Of a DNA stretch of 64,000 nt, positions 47,308 through 56,901 are shown piece by piece. This stretch comes from Bacteroidota bacterium (GTDB lineage: Bacteria > Bacteroidota > Ignavibacteria > Ignavibacteriales > Ignavibacteriaceae). Each line of letters opens with the position of its first letter. Within the stretch, counting starts at the first letter, position 1. The notes under the pieces were generated by a model. That model was not told the origin of the DNA. It was given only the letters and a program-made list of their open reading frames with translations, and searched no databases. The DNA lies in NCBI GenBank assembly GCA_022564295.1, contig JADFLR010000017.1, positions 19,743 through 83,742 on the forward strand, given 5' to 3'. The position numbers were made by a program, and so were the translations under genes.

Positions 47308-47382
47308 GGGGCCGTAGTTCAGTTTGGTTAGAACGCCTGCCTGTCACGCAGGAGGTCGCGAGTTCGAGTCTCGTCGGCCCCG
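47308..47382 (+). tRNA. tRNA-Asp (anticodon GTC)
   Basis: Complete cloverleaf of 75 nt: acceptor GGGGCCG/CGGCCCC, D-arm with AGTTCAGTTTGGTTAGAAC, anticodon stem CCTGC/GCAGG with loop CTGTCAC (anticodon GTC), T-arm CGAGTTCGAGTCTCG, discriminator G. CCA is not encoded. Own promoter and own terminator. Confidence 0.97.
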
Positions 47383-47383
47383 C

Positions 47384-47420
47384 ATAATAAAAAATCCCCT
47401 TTGTGGGGATTTTTTATTAT
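47384..47420 (+). terminator. Terminator of tRNA-Asp
   Basis: A 16-bp perfect stem (47384-47399 with 47405-47420) around TTTGT. The CCCC/GGGG core is flanked by A- and T-runs, so it can work in both directions. Confidence 0.9.
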
Positions 47421-47505
47421 GTAATAAGCCAGCAAATCTGAGTCTCACTTGTCCGGCGAAGATGAATTTATTCATCACAGACGGGTCGGCTCCTCTAAAG
47501 TAGAT

Positions 47506-47541
47506 ACCCTGTAAGATAAAGTCTTACAGGGTTTTTTATTT
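47506..47541 (+). terminator. Second intrinsic terminator after tRNA-Asp
   Basis: ACCCTGTAAGA (47506-47516) and TCTTACAGGGT (47522-47532) make an 11-bp perfect stem, followed by a T-rich run. It ends plus-strand transcription before the convergent minus-strand gene. The 85 nt between the two terminators hold no gene I recognise, only GATGAA-TTTA-TTCATC (about 47461-47476). Confidence 0.8.
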
Positions 47542-47551
47542 TAATTGAAAT

Positions 47552-50104
47552 TCAGTTAAAAGCTAAATTCTTCTTAAACTTCACATACCTTTCCCATCCA
47601 ATCTTGTAATTTCCCTTAATAAAATTTTTAGCAGCAAACTCTAAAAATGAAAGTGTTGGGCGATAAAGATATTCCCGGAGTTTTGATCTACCCACATTCT
47701 TAAATCCACTGAATAACTCATTGACATCACTGTTTGCATAATGCAAAGTCAAGTATTCCAGATTCTTTGCACGATAACCCCCACTAAACTGCCGGCTCTT
47801 CTTCCAATCTCGTAAGTATGTAAACTCCAGCACAGGTTGATTAAAGGAGTTAATCATCGCCGCTTTTGAGCTTTGTTCATCGTATTGCCCAACATAAGCT
47901 GATAATATTGATAAGGAATTGAATACATTAAACTGCTCAAGATCGCGTTTAACATTTTCATTCGCAAAAACTTTATCCATGTGTTCTTTATCAAATACGA
48001 TCTGTTTTTCTGAGGCGACCATAAGCAAATCCGATGGATAGAAATAAAAAAGTGAAACATATTTATATGTTTGCGTTAAGCTTTTGATAATTATATGCAT
48101 TGCTTCATAAGGTGTTATTATAGGAATCCATTGTGTAAAAACGCCGTCATCTTTTAAATGTTCTTTACACAACTGATAATAATCTGTAGAGAGCATAATT
48201 GTATTCCCGCTGTGCAATGTACCGAGTTTACCATCAGATGAAATGATATCATATTTTTTATCACTGTAAATCAGGTAAGAATATATATCATCATAAATGA
48301 GTTGAACTTTATCATTATTGAAAATATTGAAATTATAATTTGAAAAATACTTAGCTGCACTGAACACTGGTTTTATTAATTCAACACAATCGATTTGTTT
48401 AACATTGTTATGCAGAGTCATACTGCCAACACTTATTCCGCTTGCTAGCCCAACGGCAAGCACATCATAGGCATTTTGTTTCAGGAAAAATGGTAAGTGT
48501 GCAATCAGCTTTTCTTTTTGCATCAAGCTTCTGCCTGTTGATGCGATAGTTATACCGTCTATACTCATATACCTTGCTTTCCCTCTTTCGTAAACCTTTA
48601 CTGTTGCCATAAGTCCTTCTTCATAAAAAAGCACGTAATCAGTTTTCTTCTCTTTATTTCCGAGAAGATATTTTCCCTCACCCGATAGATAAAACACAAA
48701 CAATAAGACAGGTAAACTGAAAAGAATAACGGGGCGGAGTTTTAAACCGGATTTAAAAATAAATACAAATCCGATTAATAGATTAGTTATTGAAATAATA
48801 TATATACTTATTTTTAATCCAAATGCGGGGATAAGTATGAATCCTGCTGAAAGCGAACCGAGGATAGCTCCTATTGTATTGATCGCATATATTGAACTGA
48901 CTGTCTTTCCTGCTTTATTGAATACTTTTTTAAAGTATAGATTGTTTAACAGCGGAAAGAGAATCCCCATAATTAATGAAGGGATCATATAAATTATAAT
49001 TGCTGTTAGAATAAAAGCAGCAATTCCCCATTCCCAGCTATAAGAATAATCATAAAGAATTTTATTAAGTGTGTTCTGAAAGTTATCCGTATAAGCAAAA
49101 CTGTACAGAAGATAAATTGTAAGCAGAGAAAGTAAACCGAGGGCTATTTGTAAAATGCCGTAGATATAAATTTGTTTTTCAGTATTCCGGTTCATCTTTT
49201 TTGCTATCAAACTGCCAATAGCAATACCTAAAAGGAAGACGAATAATATAGATGCAAATCCATACGTAGTGTTGAGAATTAAAAATTTTAATCCCCTTGT
49301 CCAGATAATTTCGTAAGCAAGTGCAGAAAACCCCGATAAGCCTGCAGTTATTAGGAGAAGAATCTTATATTCTGATTGGCTCTTACTTTTTGCCGTTTTT
49401 ATTTTTTGTTTGGATTTTTTACTATGGTGTATTATGTGGTCTTCAGTTTTTTCTTTTACAACTATCTTTTTGGTGTTTGATTCTTCTATAACCGGTTTTT
49501 TACTAAATGTTAAAACTATTACCCCAATTGCTAAATTAAGGAAAGCAGTAATCATAATTCCTTCACGAATACCTAAAAATTCAATTAAATAAAAGCCGGC
49601 AATCAATACTCCTATTGCACCGCCAATAGTATTTATTGCATAGAAGAGACTGATATTATCTCCGAACGATTGTTTGTTTTTAGTAAAGTATTGAACGGCA
49701 AGCGGCAGCGTAGCTCCCATTGCACTGGTAGGAATTACAATTAATATTAGTGTAAGAAAAAATTTAACTGCTAAATTAATAAGTTCAATCCCCTGAAATA
49801 CTGAATGAGTAAAATTGAAAATTAAAGTAATAACGCCAAAAATAAACAACAGGAAGAAAGCATATAAACCAATTGATATTTCGAGGGAAGCATACAATTT
49901 TAGAGCATTACGAACTCTCTCCATGTACTTACCAATCAGCCAGGATCCTAAGAATAATCCAAACATAAACGATGCAACAATTATACTGATTGCCACGTAT
50001 GTGTTTCCTAAAACAAAGGAGAACAGTCTCGTCCATAAAATTTGGTACATCAATCCGCACATCCCTGAAAGCATAAAAAGAAGAGTAAAAGTTTTTTTAT
50101 TCAT
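47552..50104 (-). CDS. Membrane-fused spermidine synthase-like protein
   Basis: An 850-aa protein. Residues 1-220 and about 240-470 are two hydrophobic halves, each with six or so helices, each repeating the MFS-like words YQILWTRLF / YEIIWTRGLKF and NTIGGAIGVLIAGF / NTIGAILGSLSAGF. Residues about 490-740 form a Rossmann domain of the spermidine synthase/methyltransferase type (MSIDG, VLAVGLASGISVGSMT, CVELIKPV, DIISSDGKLGTLHSGNTIMLS). The motif normally DAFDG is SSDGK here, so aminopropyltransferase activity is uncertain. The halves are linked by a Lys-rich loop (220-240). Fused proteins of this type are common in this group of bacteria and have no established substrate. Confidence 0.75.
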   Translation of the reverse strand: MNKKTFTLLFMLSGMCGLMYQILWTRLFSFVLGNTYVAISIIVASFMFGLFLGSWLIGKYMERVRNALKLYASLEISIGLYAFFLLFIFGVITLIFNFTHSVFQGIELINLAVKFFLTLILIVIPTSAMGATLPLAVQYFTKNKQSFGDNISLFYAINTIGGAIGVLIAGFYLIEFLGIREGIMITAFLNLAIGVIVLTFSKKPVIEESNTKKIVVKEKTEDHIIHHSKKSKQKIKTAKSKSQSEYKILLLITAGLSGFSALAYEIIWTRGLKFLILNTTYGFASILFVFLLGIAIGSLIAKKMNRNTEKQIYIYGILQIALGLLSLLTIYLLYSFAYTDNFQNTLNKILYDYSYSWEWGIAAFILTAIIIYMIPSLIMGILFPLLNNLYFKKVFNKAGKTVSSIYAINTIGAILGSLSAGFILIPAFGLKISIYIISITNLLIGFVFIFKSGLKLRPVILFSLPVLLFVFYLSGEGKYLLGNKEKKTDYVLFYEEGLMATVKVYERGKARYMSIDGITIASTGRSLMQKEKLIAHLPFFLKQNAYDVLAVGLASGISVGSMTLHNNVKQIDCVELIKPVFSAAKYFSNYNFNIFNNDKVQLIYDDIYSYLIYSDKKYDIISSDGKLGTLHSGNTIMLSTDYYQLCKEHLKDDGVFTQWIPIITPYEAMHIIIKSLTQTYKYVSLFYFYPSDLLMVASEKQIVFDKEHMDKVFANENVKRDLEQFNVFNSLSILSAYVGQYDEQSSKAAMINSFNQPVLEFTYLRDWKKSRQFSGGYRAKNLEYLTLHYANSDVNELFSGFKNVGRSKLREYLYRPTLSFLEFAAKNFIKGNYKIGWERYVKFKKNLAFN

Positions 50105-50228
50105 CTGTGTATAAAAAACGGTGTGTGAAAAATGTTATAACTCTAAAAAACTATTTTCAAAATAAATAATTGTTAAATGAGGAACAAAATGAAACAGTGT
50201 ATTTACTCAATCATTTTCAATTTTATTA

Positions 50229-51572
50229 TTACCGTAATAAAAGTATTTGTATATCCATTACATTTGTATTAGTTGAACCGGTAATAATCAAATCTTCCAA
50301 CTCATTAAAAAAATTGTACGAATCATTATTATTAAGAAACTTCACGGCATCTAACCCAAGTTCTTTTGCTCTCTCAATAGTTCTCCCGCTGCAAATCGCT
50401 CCTGCTGCGTCAGTTTGTCCATCGTTGCCATCCGTTCCACCGCTTAAAAAAGTAATGTTTTTAATTCCATCAATTTCTATAGCAGTTGATAAACATAATT
50501 CTTGATTCCTGCCGCCTTTACCATTCCCTCTTACTGTTACTGTAGTTTCACCACCAAAAATAAGACATACAGGTTTCGCTTCTGAAAAAGAATATTCTTT
50601 TGCTACTTGAGCTATAAACTTGCCGGCATCTATTGCTTCGCCTTCTAATTTTGAAGAAATAATTTTGGAGTTATAACCTTTATCTTCCGCAGCAATTTTT
50701 ATTGCTGATAGAGCCGACTCATTATTACCTATAATTAAGTTATACACATATTTAAATATTGGATTACCCGGTTTTGGAGTTTCGGGTGCTTTCCCCTCGA
50801 TTCCATCACCAAGATAGGTATTCACCGAATACGGAATATTATTTTCCAGTTTATATTTTATTACAACATTCCAACTATCTTCAAAGGTTGTTGGATCAGG
50901 CACAGTTAACCCCGATCCAATTACATCTAATTGATCACATATCACATCCGAAATAATAAGGTTAATAATCGTAGCGGGATAAACATTCTTAGCAAGCTGT
51001 CCTCCTTTAATTGCAGAAATATGTTTTCGTACAGTGTTCAATTCTTGAATTGCTGCACCTGCTCTTAACAGTATTTTTGTCGTTTTTATTTTGTCTTCTA
51101 AAGTTATGTTATCAGCAGGGAAGGGAAGAAGTGAAGAAGCACCTCCGGAAATTAAATTGATAATTAAATCATTTTCTTTTGCATTCTTACATATCTCAAC
51201 AATCTTTTTGCTGGCTTCAATTCCATTCTTATCCGGCAAAGGATGGGACGCTTCAAGCACTTGTATTCTTTTTAATTCCGATCTGAAATTATGTTTAGTT
51301 ACAACAAGCCCATCATCAATCTTATCATCAAGTATTTTTTCCACTTCATAAGCCATTGATGTACTCGCCTTTCCTGCACCAATAACTTTAATTTTGTTGT
51401 AGTTATTTAGATCAAATAATTTACTTGTTCCATTAATATCAGAAATAGTTAAAATATTTTCCTCCAATAACATATTGTTTGGAATAAGATTATATGGTGA
51501 AGCAGCTTTTATTCCAACATAGAAAAGTGATACAGCATCCTCACGGAGTTTATTTAACAATTTATCTTCCAT
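50229..51572 (-). CDS. Glycerate 2-kinase (GckA/TtuD, MOFRL family)
   Basis: A 447-aa class II glycerate kinase that phosphorylates D-glycerate to 2-phosphoglycerate. The N-terminal DUF4147 domain contains VIGAGKASTSMAYEVE and LISGGASSLLPFP, and the C-terminal MOFRL domain contains LIFGGETTVTVRGNGKGGRNQE and FLSGGTDGNDGQTDAAGA in two blocks. It is divergent from a Na+/solute symporter gene and close to a D-2-hydroxyacid dehydrogenase gene, which supports a glycerate or hydroxypyruvate route. Confidence 0.92.
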   Translation of the reverse strand: MEDKLLNKLREDAVSLFYVGIKAASPYNLIPNNMLLEENILTISDINGTSKLFDLNNYNKIKVIGAGKASTSMAYEVEKILDDKIDDGLVVTKHNFRSELKRIQVLEASHPLPDKNGIEASKKIVEICKNAKENDLIINLISGGASSLLPFPADNITLEDKIKTTKILLRAGAAIQELNTVRKHISAIKGGQLAKNVYPATIINLIISDVICDQLDVIGSGLTVPDPTTFEDSWNVVIKYKLENNIPYSVNTYLGDGIEGKAPETPKPGNPIFKYVYNLIIGNNESALSAIKIAAEDKGYNSKIISSKLEGEAIDAGKFIAQVAKEYSFSEAKPVCLIFGGETTVTVRGNGKGGRNQELCLSTAIEIDGIKNITFLSGGTDGNDGQTDAAGAICSGRTIERAKELGLDAVKFLNNNDSYNFFNELEDLIITGSTNTNVMDIQILLLR

Positions 51573-51626
51573 ACGTTTTAATTATATATCATAAAAAGGT
51601 TAAATAATTTTCTTAATTTATTTGTT

Positions 51627-51653
51627 CAAAAATAATGATAGAAATAAGATCAA
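51627..51653 (-). promoter_or_regulatory. Possible promoter of the glycerate kinase gene
   Basis: On the minus strand TTG (51653-51651), a 16-nt spacer and TATTTTTG (51634-51627). The -7 box is perfect, but the spacer is one nt below the usual range, so this is tentative. Transcription would start about 50 nt before the ATG. Confidence 0.4.
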
Positions 51654-51725
51654 TTAAATTTGCAGAGAAGAAATATTTAAATAAATTATGTTTCAGATTA
51701 ATAATAAATATACAATGTTATAAAT

Positions 51726-51743
51726 AAGGAGAAATAAAAAATA
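51726..51743 (+). promoter_or_regulatory. Shine-Dalgarno and apparent ATA start codon of the symporter gene
   Basis: AAGGAG (51726-51731) lies 9 nt before ATA (51741-51743), the first sense position after an in-frame TAA at 51735-51737 apart from one AAA. No ATG, GTG or TTG is in frame before family homology begins, so ATA is the best supported start. Confidence 0.5.
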
Positions 51744-53492
51744 GGCATTAGTTACATCGATTGGGGATTTGTTGTTTTTTACTTCATCATTGCTACTGTA
51801 ATTGGGCTTTACTATAGAAAAAAAGCGAGCGGTAGTCTTTCTGATTATTTTACTTCCGGAAGGAATTTACCCTGGTGGCTTGCAGGTACAAGCATGGTTG
51901 CCACAACCTTTGCAGCCGATACTCCTCTTGCTGTTACCGAACTGGTTTCAAATAATGGCATTGCCGGTAACTGGCTATGGTGGAATATGGTTTTGAGTGG
52001 ATTGCTTACGGTCTTCCTTTTTTCACGACTATGGAGAAGAGCTGAAGTTATTACAGATGTTGAGTTTACTGAACTGAGATATTCAGGTAAACCGGCTGCA
52101 ATACTTCGTGGTTTCCGAGCACTTTATCTGGCAATTCCAATTAATTTAATAATACTTGGATGGGTTACACTTGCGTTTGTTAAAATTATAGAATTAGCAG
52201 TTGGGGTTGATACATGGATTGCTGTATCAATTTGTATTTTAATTACACTTTTATACAGTGGTATGAGTGGACTTTGGGGAGTTGTTGTAACTGATTTTCT
52301 TCAATTCTTCATTGCAATGGCTGGCTCAATAGCACTTGCATTTTTTGCTACGGATGCTGTTGGAGGAATTGATGGTTTAAAAGAAGGATTAATTCGTGTT
52401 CACGGTGCTGATCATGGTATATTAAATTTTCTTCCCGAAATCGGATCGGTGTGGATGCCTGTTAGTGCTTTTCTCGTTTATCTTTCTGTAAACTGGTGGG
52501 CAGCCTGGTATCCGGGAGCAGAGCCCGGCGGCGGCGGATATATTGCCCAAAGAATGTTTGCTGCAAAAGATGAAAAAAATTCATTGTATGCAACACTTTG
52601 GTTTAACATTGCTCATTATGCACTAAGACCCTGGCCATGGATAATTGTTGCTTTAGCAAGTATAGTTTTATATCCGGCAATCGAGGACAAACAAACAGGT
52701 TACATTCTTGTTATGCTTAATCATCTTCCGGTTGGTTTTAAGGGCTTGATGCTTGCGGCTTTTGCAGCAGCTTATATGTCAACCGTAAGTACGCATCTTA
52801 ATTGGGGCAGTTCTTATATTGTTAACGATTTTTATAAGAGATTTCTTAAACCAAATGCTTCTCAAAAACACTATGTGTTAATTGCCAGAATTACCACGGT
52901 AGGATTGGTCATTGCCGGTGCACTAGTAACATCACAAATGACTACTATTGCAGGTGCGTGGAAATTTTTGCTGGCTCTCGGTGCGGGAACGGGGGCTGTT
53001 TACATTTTGCGATGGTTTTGGTGGAGGATAAACGCATGGACTGAAATTTCTGCCATGATTGCTTCCTTTGTTGTATCACTATTTCTACAATTTGCTGTTG
53101 GTATGGATACTTCTGATCCTAATGATTTTGCACAGGTAATGCTTATAACAGTTTTAGTTAGCACTGTAGTTTGGTTATCCGTAACTTTTTTTACACAACC
53201 GGAAAGTGAAGAAACTCTTTTAAAATTTTATAAGAAGATAAGACCCGGCGGAAATCTATGGAAACCAATAGCAAAGTTAGCTCCAGATGTTAAAGTGGAT
53301 TATGGATTAGGATGGAATTTACTTGATTGGCTGGCTGGTATTACGCTTATTTATTCTGCGTTGTTCGGAGTCGGGAAAATTATTTTGGGCTCATTGTTAG
53401 AAGGATGTGGTTTGTTGATATTAGCAGCGGCTGCTTTATTATTTATAAGCTGGGATTTGAAAAGGCGCGGATGGAAAACCTGGAGTGAATAA
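51741..53492 (+). CDS. Sodium/solute symporter (SSS family) with non-canonical start
   Basis: A 583-aa transporter with about 13 membrane helices. The family hallmark GRNLPWWLAGTSMVATTFAADTP encodes the Na+-binding first core helix; later helices include GMSGLWGVVVTDFLQFF and the Gly-rich GAEPGGGGYIAQRM loop. The first 51 codons (IGISYIDWGFVVFYF...) match the usual SSS start but lie upstream of the first ATG (51894), so the protein must begin near the ATA at 51741. A start at 51894 would cut off the first helix and part of the Na+ site. Twenty-seven nt before a D-2-hydroxyacid dehydrogenase gene. Substrate is unknown; a C3 acid or sugar is plausible from neighbours. Confidence 0.82.
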   Translation: MGISYIDWGFVVFYFIIATVIGLYYRKKASGSLSDYFTSGRNLPWWLAGTSMVATTFAADTPLAVTELVSNNGIAGNWLWWNMVLSGLLTVFLFSRLWRRAEVITDVEFTELRYSGKPAAILRGFRALYLAIPINLIILGWVTLAFVKIIELAVGVDTWIAVSICILITLLYSGMSGLWGVVVTDFLQFFIAMAGSIALAFFATDAVGGIDGLKEGLIRVHGADHGILNFLPEIGSVWMPVSAFLVYLSVNWWAAWYPGAEPGGGGYIAQRMFAAKDEKNSLYATLWFNIAHYALRPWPWIIVALASIVLYPAIEDKQTGYILVMLNHLPVGFKGLMLAAFAAAYMSTVSTHLNWGSSYIVNDFYKRFLKPNASQKHYVLIARITTVGLVIAGALVTSQMTTIAGAWKFLLALGAGTGAVYILRWFWWRINAWTEISAMIASFVVSLFLQFAVGMDTSDPNDFAQVMLITVLVSTVVWLSVTFFTQPESEETLLKFYKKIRPGGNLWKPIAKLAPDVKVDYGLGWNLLDWLAGITLIYSALFGVGKIILGSLLEGCGLLILAAAALLFISWDLKRRGWKTWSE

Positions 53493-53519
53493 CACCAAAG
53501 AAAAATTTAAAGAAATTAA

Positions 53520-54473
53520 ATGAAGATAGTTATTTTAGACGGCTATACATTAAATCCTGGTGATATTAGCTGGGCTGGATTTGAAACACTTGGGGATTTT
53601 ACTATGTACGAAAGAACCTCTCTTGATAAAATTATTGAACACTCAGAAAATGCAGAGATAATTTTAACAAATAAAACAGTTATAAATAAAGACACCATAG
53701 AGCAACTGCCAAACTTAAAGTACATTGGCGTATTAGCAACAGGTTATAATATTGTCGATGTTAAGGCAGCTAATGACAAAAATATAATTATTACTAATAT
53801 CCCATCTTACGGAACAAGTTCTGTTGCACAAATGGTTTTTGCACTTCTTCTTGAGTTAACTCAAAATGTCGGATATCATTCTAATTCAGTTAGCAAAGGA
53901 AAGTGGAGTAAATCAGAAGATTGGTGTTATTGGGATAAACCATTAATTGAACTTGATGGTTTAACATTTGGGATTATAGGTTTTGGAAGAATTGGAAAAG
54001 TAGCAGCCAAAATTGCAAATGCTTTTGGTATGAAAGTAATCGCTAATGATGCTGTTACCATTGAATCTCCTCCTGATTGGCTAAAGATTGTAGATCAGGA
54101 AACAATTTTCCGCGAAAGTGATGTAGTAAGTTTACACTGTCCGCTTACATCAGCTAACAAACATTTTGTTAATTCTGACCAGATCAATTTGATGAAGAGG
54201 AGTGCATTTTTAATTAATACAAGCCGTGGATTGTTAATAAATGAAGAAGACCTCTCTAATGCGCTGAATACTGAAAGAATTGCAGGAGCCGGATTAGATG
54301 TGCTTTCAAAGGAACCACCTGATGAAACAAACCCATTATTATCTGCAAAAAATTGTATCATCACACCCCACATTGCATGGGCTACAAAATCTGCAAGGCA
54401 AAGATTAATGAATATTGCAGTGAGGAATTTAATATCTTATTTGAATGGCAAGCCCGTAAATGTAATTAATTAA
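53520..54473 (+). CDS. D-2-hydroxyacid dehydrogenase (glycerate dehydrogenase/hydroxypyruvate reductase-like)
   Basis: A 317-aa NAD(P)-dependent enzyme. The nucleotide motif is FGIIGFGRIGKVAAKIA; the catalytic Arg is in LINTSRGLL, the Glu in LDVLSKEPP, and the His in IITPHIAWAT. The substrate loop GVLATGYNIVDV is of the glycerate/hydroxypyruvate type. Together with the glycerate kinase gene across the promoter region and the symporter before it, this suggests uptake and use of a compound that enters at hydroxypyruvate or glycerate. Confidence 0.88.
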   Translation: MKIVILDGYTLNPGDISWAGFETLGDFTMYERTSLDKIIEHSENAEIILTNKTVINKDTIEQLPNLKYIGVLATGYNIVDVKAANDKNIIITNIPSYGTSSVAQMVFALLLELTQNVGYHSNSVSKGKWSKSEDWCYWDKPLIELDGLTFGIIGFGRIGKVAAKIANAFGMKVIANDAVTIESPPDWLKIVDQETIFRESDVVSLHCPLTSANKHFVNSDQINLMKRSAFLINTSRGLLINEEDLSNALNTERIAGAGLDVLSKEPPDETNPLLSAKNCIITPHIAWATKSARQRLMNIAVRNLISYLNGKPVNVIN

Positions 54474-54499
54474 GGGCAGTATTATGATTAGGAAAAATT

Positions 54500-54769
54500 C
54501 TAAACTGCAACACCCTCAACCTGTTCATATTTGAATGGAAATTTAAAAAAATAATGATCCTCATCTTCTTTAATAATTTTATCTTTGGTTAGCTCATATT
54601 TTTCGATGGTTGAATTTACATCCGTATTTTTTCTATAGGGAAGATATAAACCCTCTTCATAATAATATTTGGGCAGCCGGATAATATTATGTTTTGCAAG
54701 GTAAGCCATATCAATTAATATTTTTCTTGTACGATTGTGTGTTTCTACTCTGAGATAATAAGTGCTCAT
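54500..54769 (-). CDS. Hypothetical protein, 89 aa
   Basis: Small basic/acidic soluble protein (starts MSTYYLRVETHNRTRKILI, ends EQVEGVAV), rich in Tyr and Lys. No family recognised. It converges on the dehydrogenase gene with a 26-nt gap and is transcribed from a 130-nt AT-rich region. The codon use is like that of its neighbours, so it is probably a real gene. Confidence 0.5.
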   Translation of the reverse strand: MSTYYLRVETHNRTRKILIDMAYLAKHNIIRLPKYYYEEGLYLPYRKNTDVNSTIEKYELTKDKIIKEDEDHYFFKFPFKYEQVEGVAV

Positions 54770-54902
54770 AAAAATTAACCTTAATTATTTTTTGCTAATA
54801 AAGTTAAATAATTTTGATCAAACTCCGAACAGCTAAATCTTTATATATTAATTTAGGTTTGCAATTATTATATTTGAGCAACGGAAAATTTATTCATTAT
54901 TG

Positions 54903-56582
54903 ATGCTTATGAGAATCAAGAAGCTTCTTTTTATACTGATAATATTTACTTTCCATTTTTCTATAGCACAGGTAGAAAATGTGCCGCAAAATAACAGGGT
55001 GTATTCATTCTTAAAAGAAATGAAGGTAAAAAACATTGTTCCCTATATCAGCGAAGATGTACCCAATCTTTCCAGGTTTGAAGTAAGGGCATTATTGGGT
55101 ACAGTGCGTAAGAAATCAGCGCAATTAAGCAGAACTGAATTAGATCTTCTTCATTGGTTCGAAATTGAATACACTGATAGTTTGTTAGATGAAACAACAA
55201 CAAGATTATTTACACCCGGCAAGAGTTTTGGCAGCACTCTATCCGAGGTTGGTTCAGATAAAGTAAAATACCTTTATGCTTATCAAGAAGAAAATGCGAA
55301 TTTTTATGCTGAGGGTTTCGGACACTTTTATCACGGGCAGCAGCTTAAGCATAAAGTTACAAATGCAAATCTTTATGATACAGGATTTCGTTTAAGAGGT
55401 ACGGTTTTTAAACATCTCGGTTATCTCTTTTCCTTTATAAAGGGGGGTGTAAGCGGTAATAAGGACTTAGCGGAAATTATTGAACCAAGACTGTTAACAA
55501 ATTTCAAATGGATTGAAGCCGGAGAGAACATAGGCAATTACGGTTTCAGTAATGCTTATATTAAGTATCACACGGAACCGGTTGAAGGTATGAATCTGTC
55601 TGTTCAATTAGGCAGAGAACCATTAACGATTGGTTATGGTTACGGCAGCAAGCTTGTCTTATCGGGGGATAATCCTGTGTTGGATTTTCTGCAATTTAAT
55701 TTTGATTATGGAATTGTTCATTACACCTCAATTCATGCTTCCACAGTTGGTCTCTTCGCTCCCGAACGAGATGACCGTTATACAAAATTTTGGGCGTTCA
55801 ATACATTAAGAATTACATTACCCGGTTTGTTTGATATCGGAATCGGCGAGGCGATTGTTTATTCAGGTAGAGGAATTGAAATAGCTTACTTATCGCCGGT
55901 AGGTTTTTATAAGTTTACCGAAATGTCTTTGCAGGATAGGGATAACGGCATTCTTTTTTTAGATATTCAAACAAGTTTCATTTCCAATCTTGAATTACAG
56001 GGAACGTTTTTTCTTGATGAAAATATTTTATTTAATCTTGGAGACTTTGATAATTTTACAAATAAAACTGCTTACCAGTTAGGTGCTTTCTGGTATGAAG
56101 CATTTACTATAAATAATTTATCATGGATCTTAGAGTACACAAAAATTCGTCCGTATGTCTATTCGCATGCAAATATAAAAAATACTTATACAGCGTGGGG
56201 AACGAACTTAGGGCATCGTATTGGTCCTAACTCGGACGAGATATTTACAAGGTTTGCTTATAACGTAAATAGTTGGATTGGTGCTTCTTTAGAATATAGG
56301 CATCAGCGCAGCGGGAAAAATATTTACGATGATGATGGAAACTTAATTAAAAATGTTGGCGGTGATATATTTGTTAGTCACGAATCAAGATTAAGTGATA
56401 CGGCAATCTTTTTGGATGGAATAAGGATAAATGTTGATGAGGTTCAGGTAGGATTAAGAATTGAACCTGTTCGCGATTTTGTCTTTGATATTATTTATAA
56501 TTACAGTATTCAAAATAATCTCTCAGAAGGTTACAAGAAAGATTTTAGTTACGGGCTAATTAAATTTAGTTTTGAATACTAA
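54903..56582 (+). CDS. Outer-membrane protein, capsule assembly Wzi-like
   Basis: About 559 aa. A signal peptide (RIKKLLFILIIFTFHFSIAQ) is followed by an N-terminal helical segment (VYSFLKEMKVKNIVPYISED, LSRFEVRALL, LSRTELDLLHWFE) typical of Wzi-like proteins of this phylum, then a long barrel rich in aromatic strands that ends LIKFSFEY. YFTTP-like LGREPLTIGYGYGSKLVLSG and HSTVGLFAPERDDRY-like segments (here HASTVGLFAPERDDR) are visible. Wzi binds group 1 capsule at the cell surface. I use ATG 54903; TTG 54900 and ATG 54909 are alternatives. A TATATTTG box at 54869-54876 lacks a good -33. Confidence 0.7.
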   Translation: MLMRIKKLLFILIIFTFHFSIAQVENVPQNNRVYSFLKEMKVKNIVPYISEDVPNLSRFEVRALLGTVRKKSAQLSRTELDLLHWFEIEYTDSLLDETTTRLFTPGKSFGSTLSEVGSDKVKYLYAYQEENANFYAEGFGHFYHGQQLKHKVTNANLYDTGFRLRGTVFKHLGYLFSFIKGGVSGNKDLAEIIEPRLLTNFKWIEAGENIGNYGFSNAYIKYHTEPVEGMNLSVQLGREPLTIGYGYGSKLVLSGDNPVLDFLQFNFDYGIVHYTSIHASTVGLFAPERDDRYTKFWAFNTLRITLPGLFDIGIGEAIVYSGRGIEIAYLSPVGFYKFTEMSLQDRDNGILFLDIQTSFISNLELQGTFFLDENILFNLGDFDNFTNKTAYQLGAFWYEAFTINNLSWILEYTKIRPYVYSHANIKNTYTAWGTNLGHRIGPNSDEIFTRFAYNVNSWIGASLEYRHQRSGKNIYDDDGNLIKNVGGDIFVSHESRLSDTAIFLDGIRINVDEVQVGLRIEPVRDFVFDIIYNYSIQNNLSEGYKKDFSYGLIKFSFEY

Positions 56583-56901
56583 ACTGACATCCTATCCGGA
56601 AATTCATCTGTTGATGATACTATTTTAATTAATTAAATCATTTCTCTAAATTAATGATTAGTATCATATAATGCCTTTAATGATTTTGTATTATAAATGG
56701 CAATCAATTTTTACTAATAATACTTCCCTTCATTTTTAATCATCTGAACTCGTTACTCATCAAAGTTCACATCACTAATTGAATTTCAAATAATCTCAAT
56801 AATTAATAATTTCTGAAAATATTTCGATAATTCTGAAAACTACTTTAATGCATCGTTGTGTTCTATGCTGCTAGTTACTTTCGTGTTTAATTACTTTAAC
56901 T
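56583..56901. other. AT-rich gap without gene
   Basis: This 319-bp stretch holds no open frame of note and no clear hairpin with T-run. A TACTTTCG box near 56876 with TTG about 17 nt before it is a weak promoter candidate for the next gene. Confidence 0.4.

Noticed and set aside
51894..53492. Symporter starting at the first ATG
   Set aside because: Would remove the first helix and half of the conserved Na+-binding motif, which are encoded in frame upstream.
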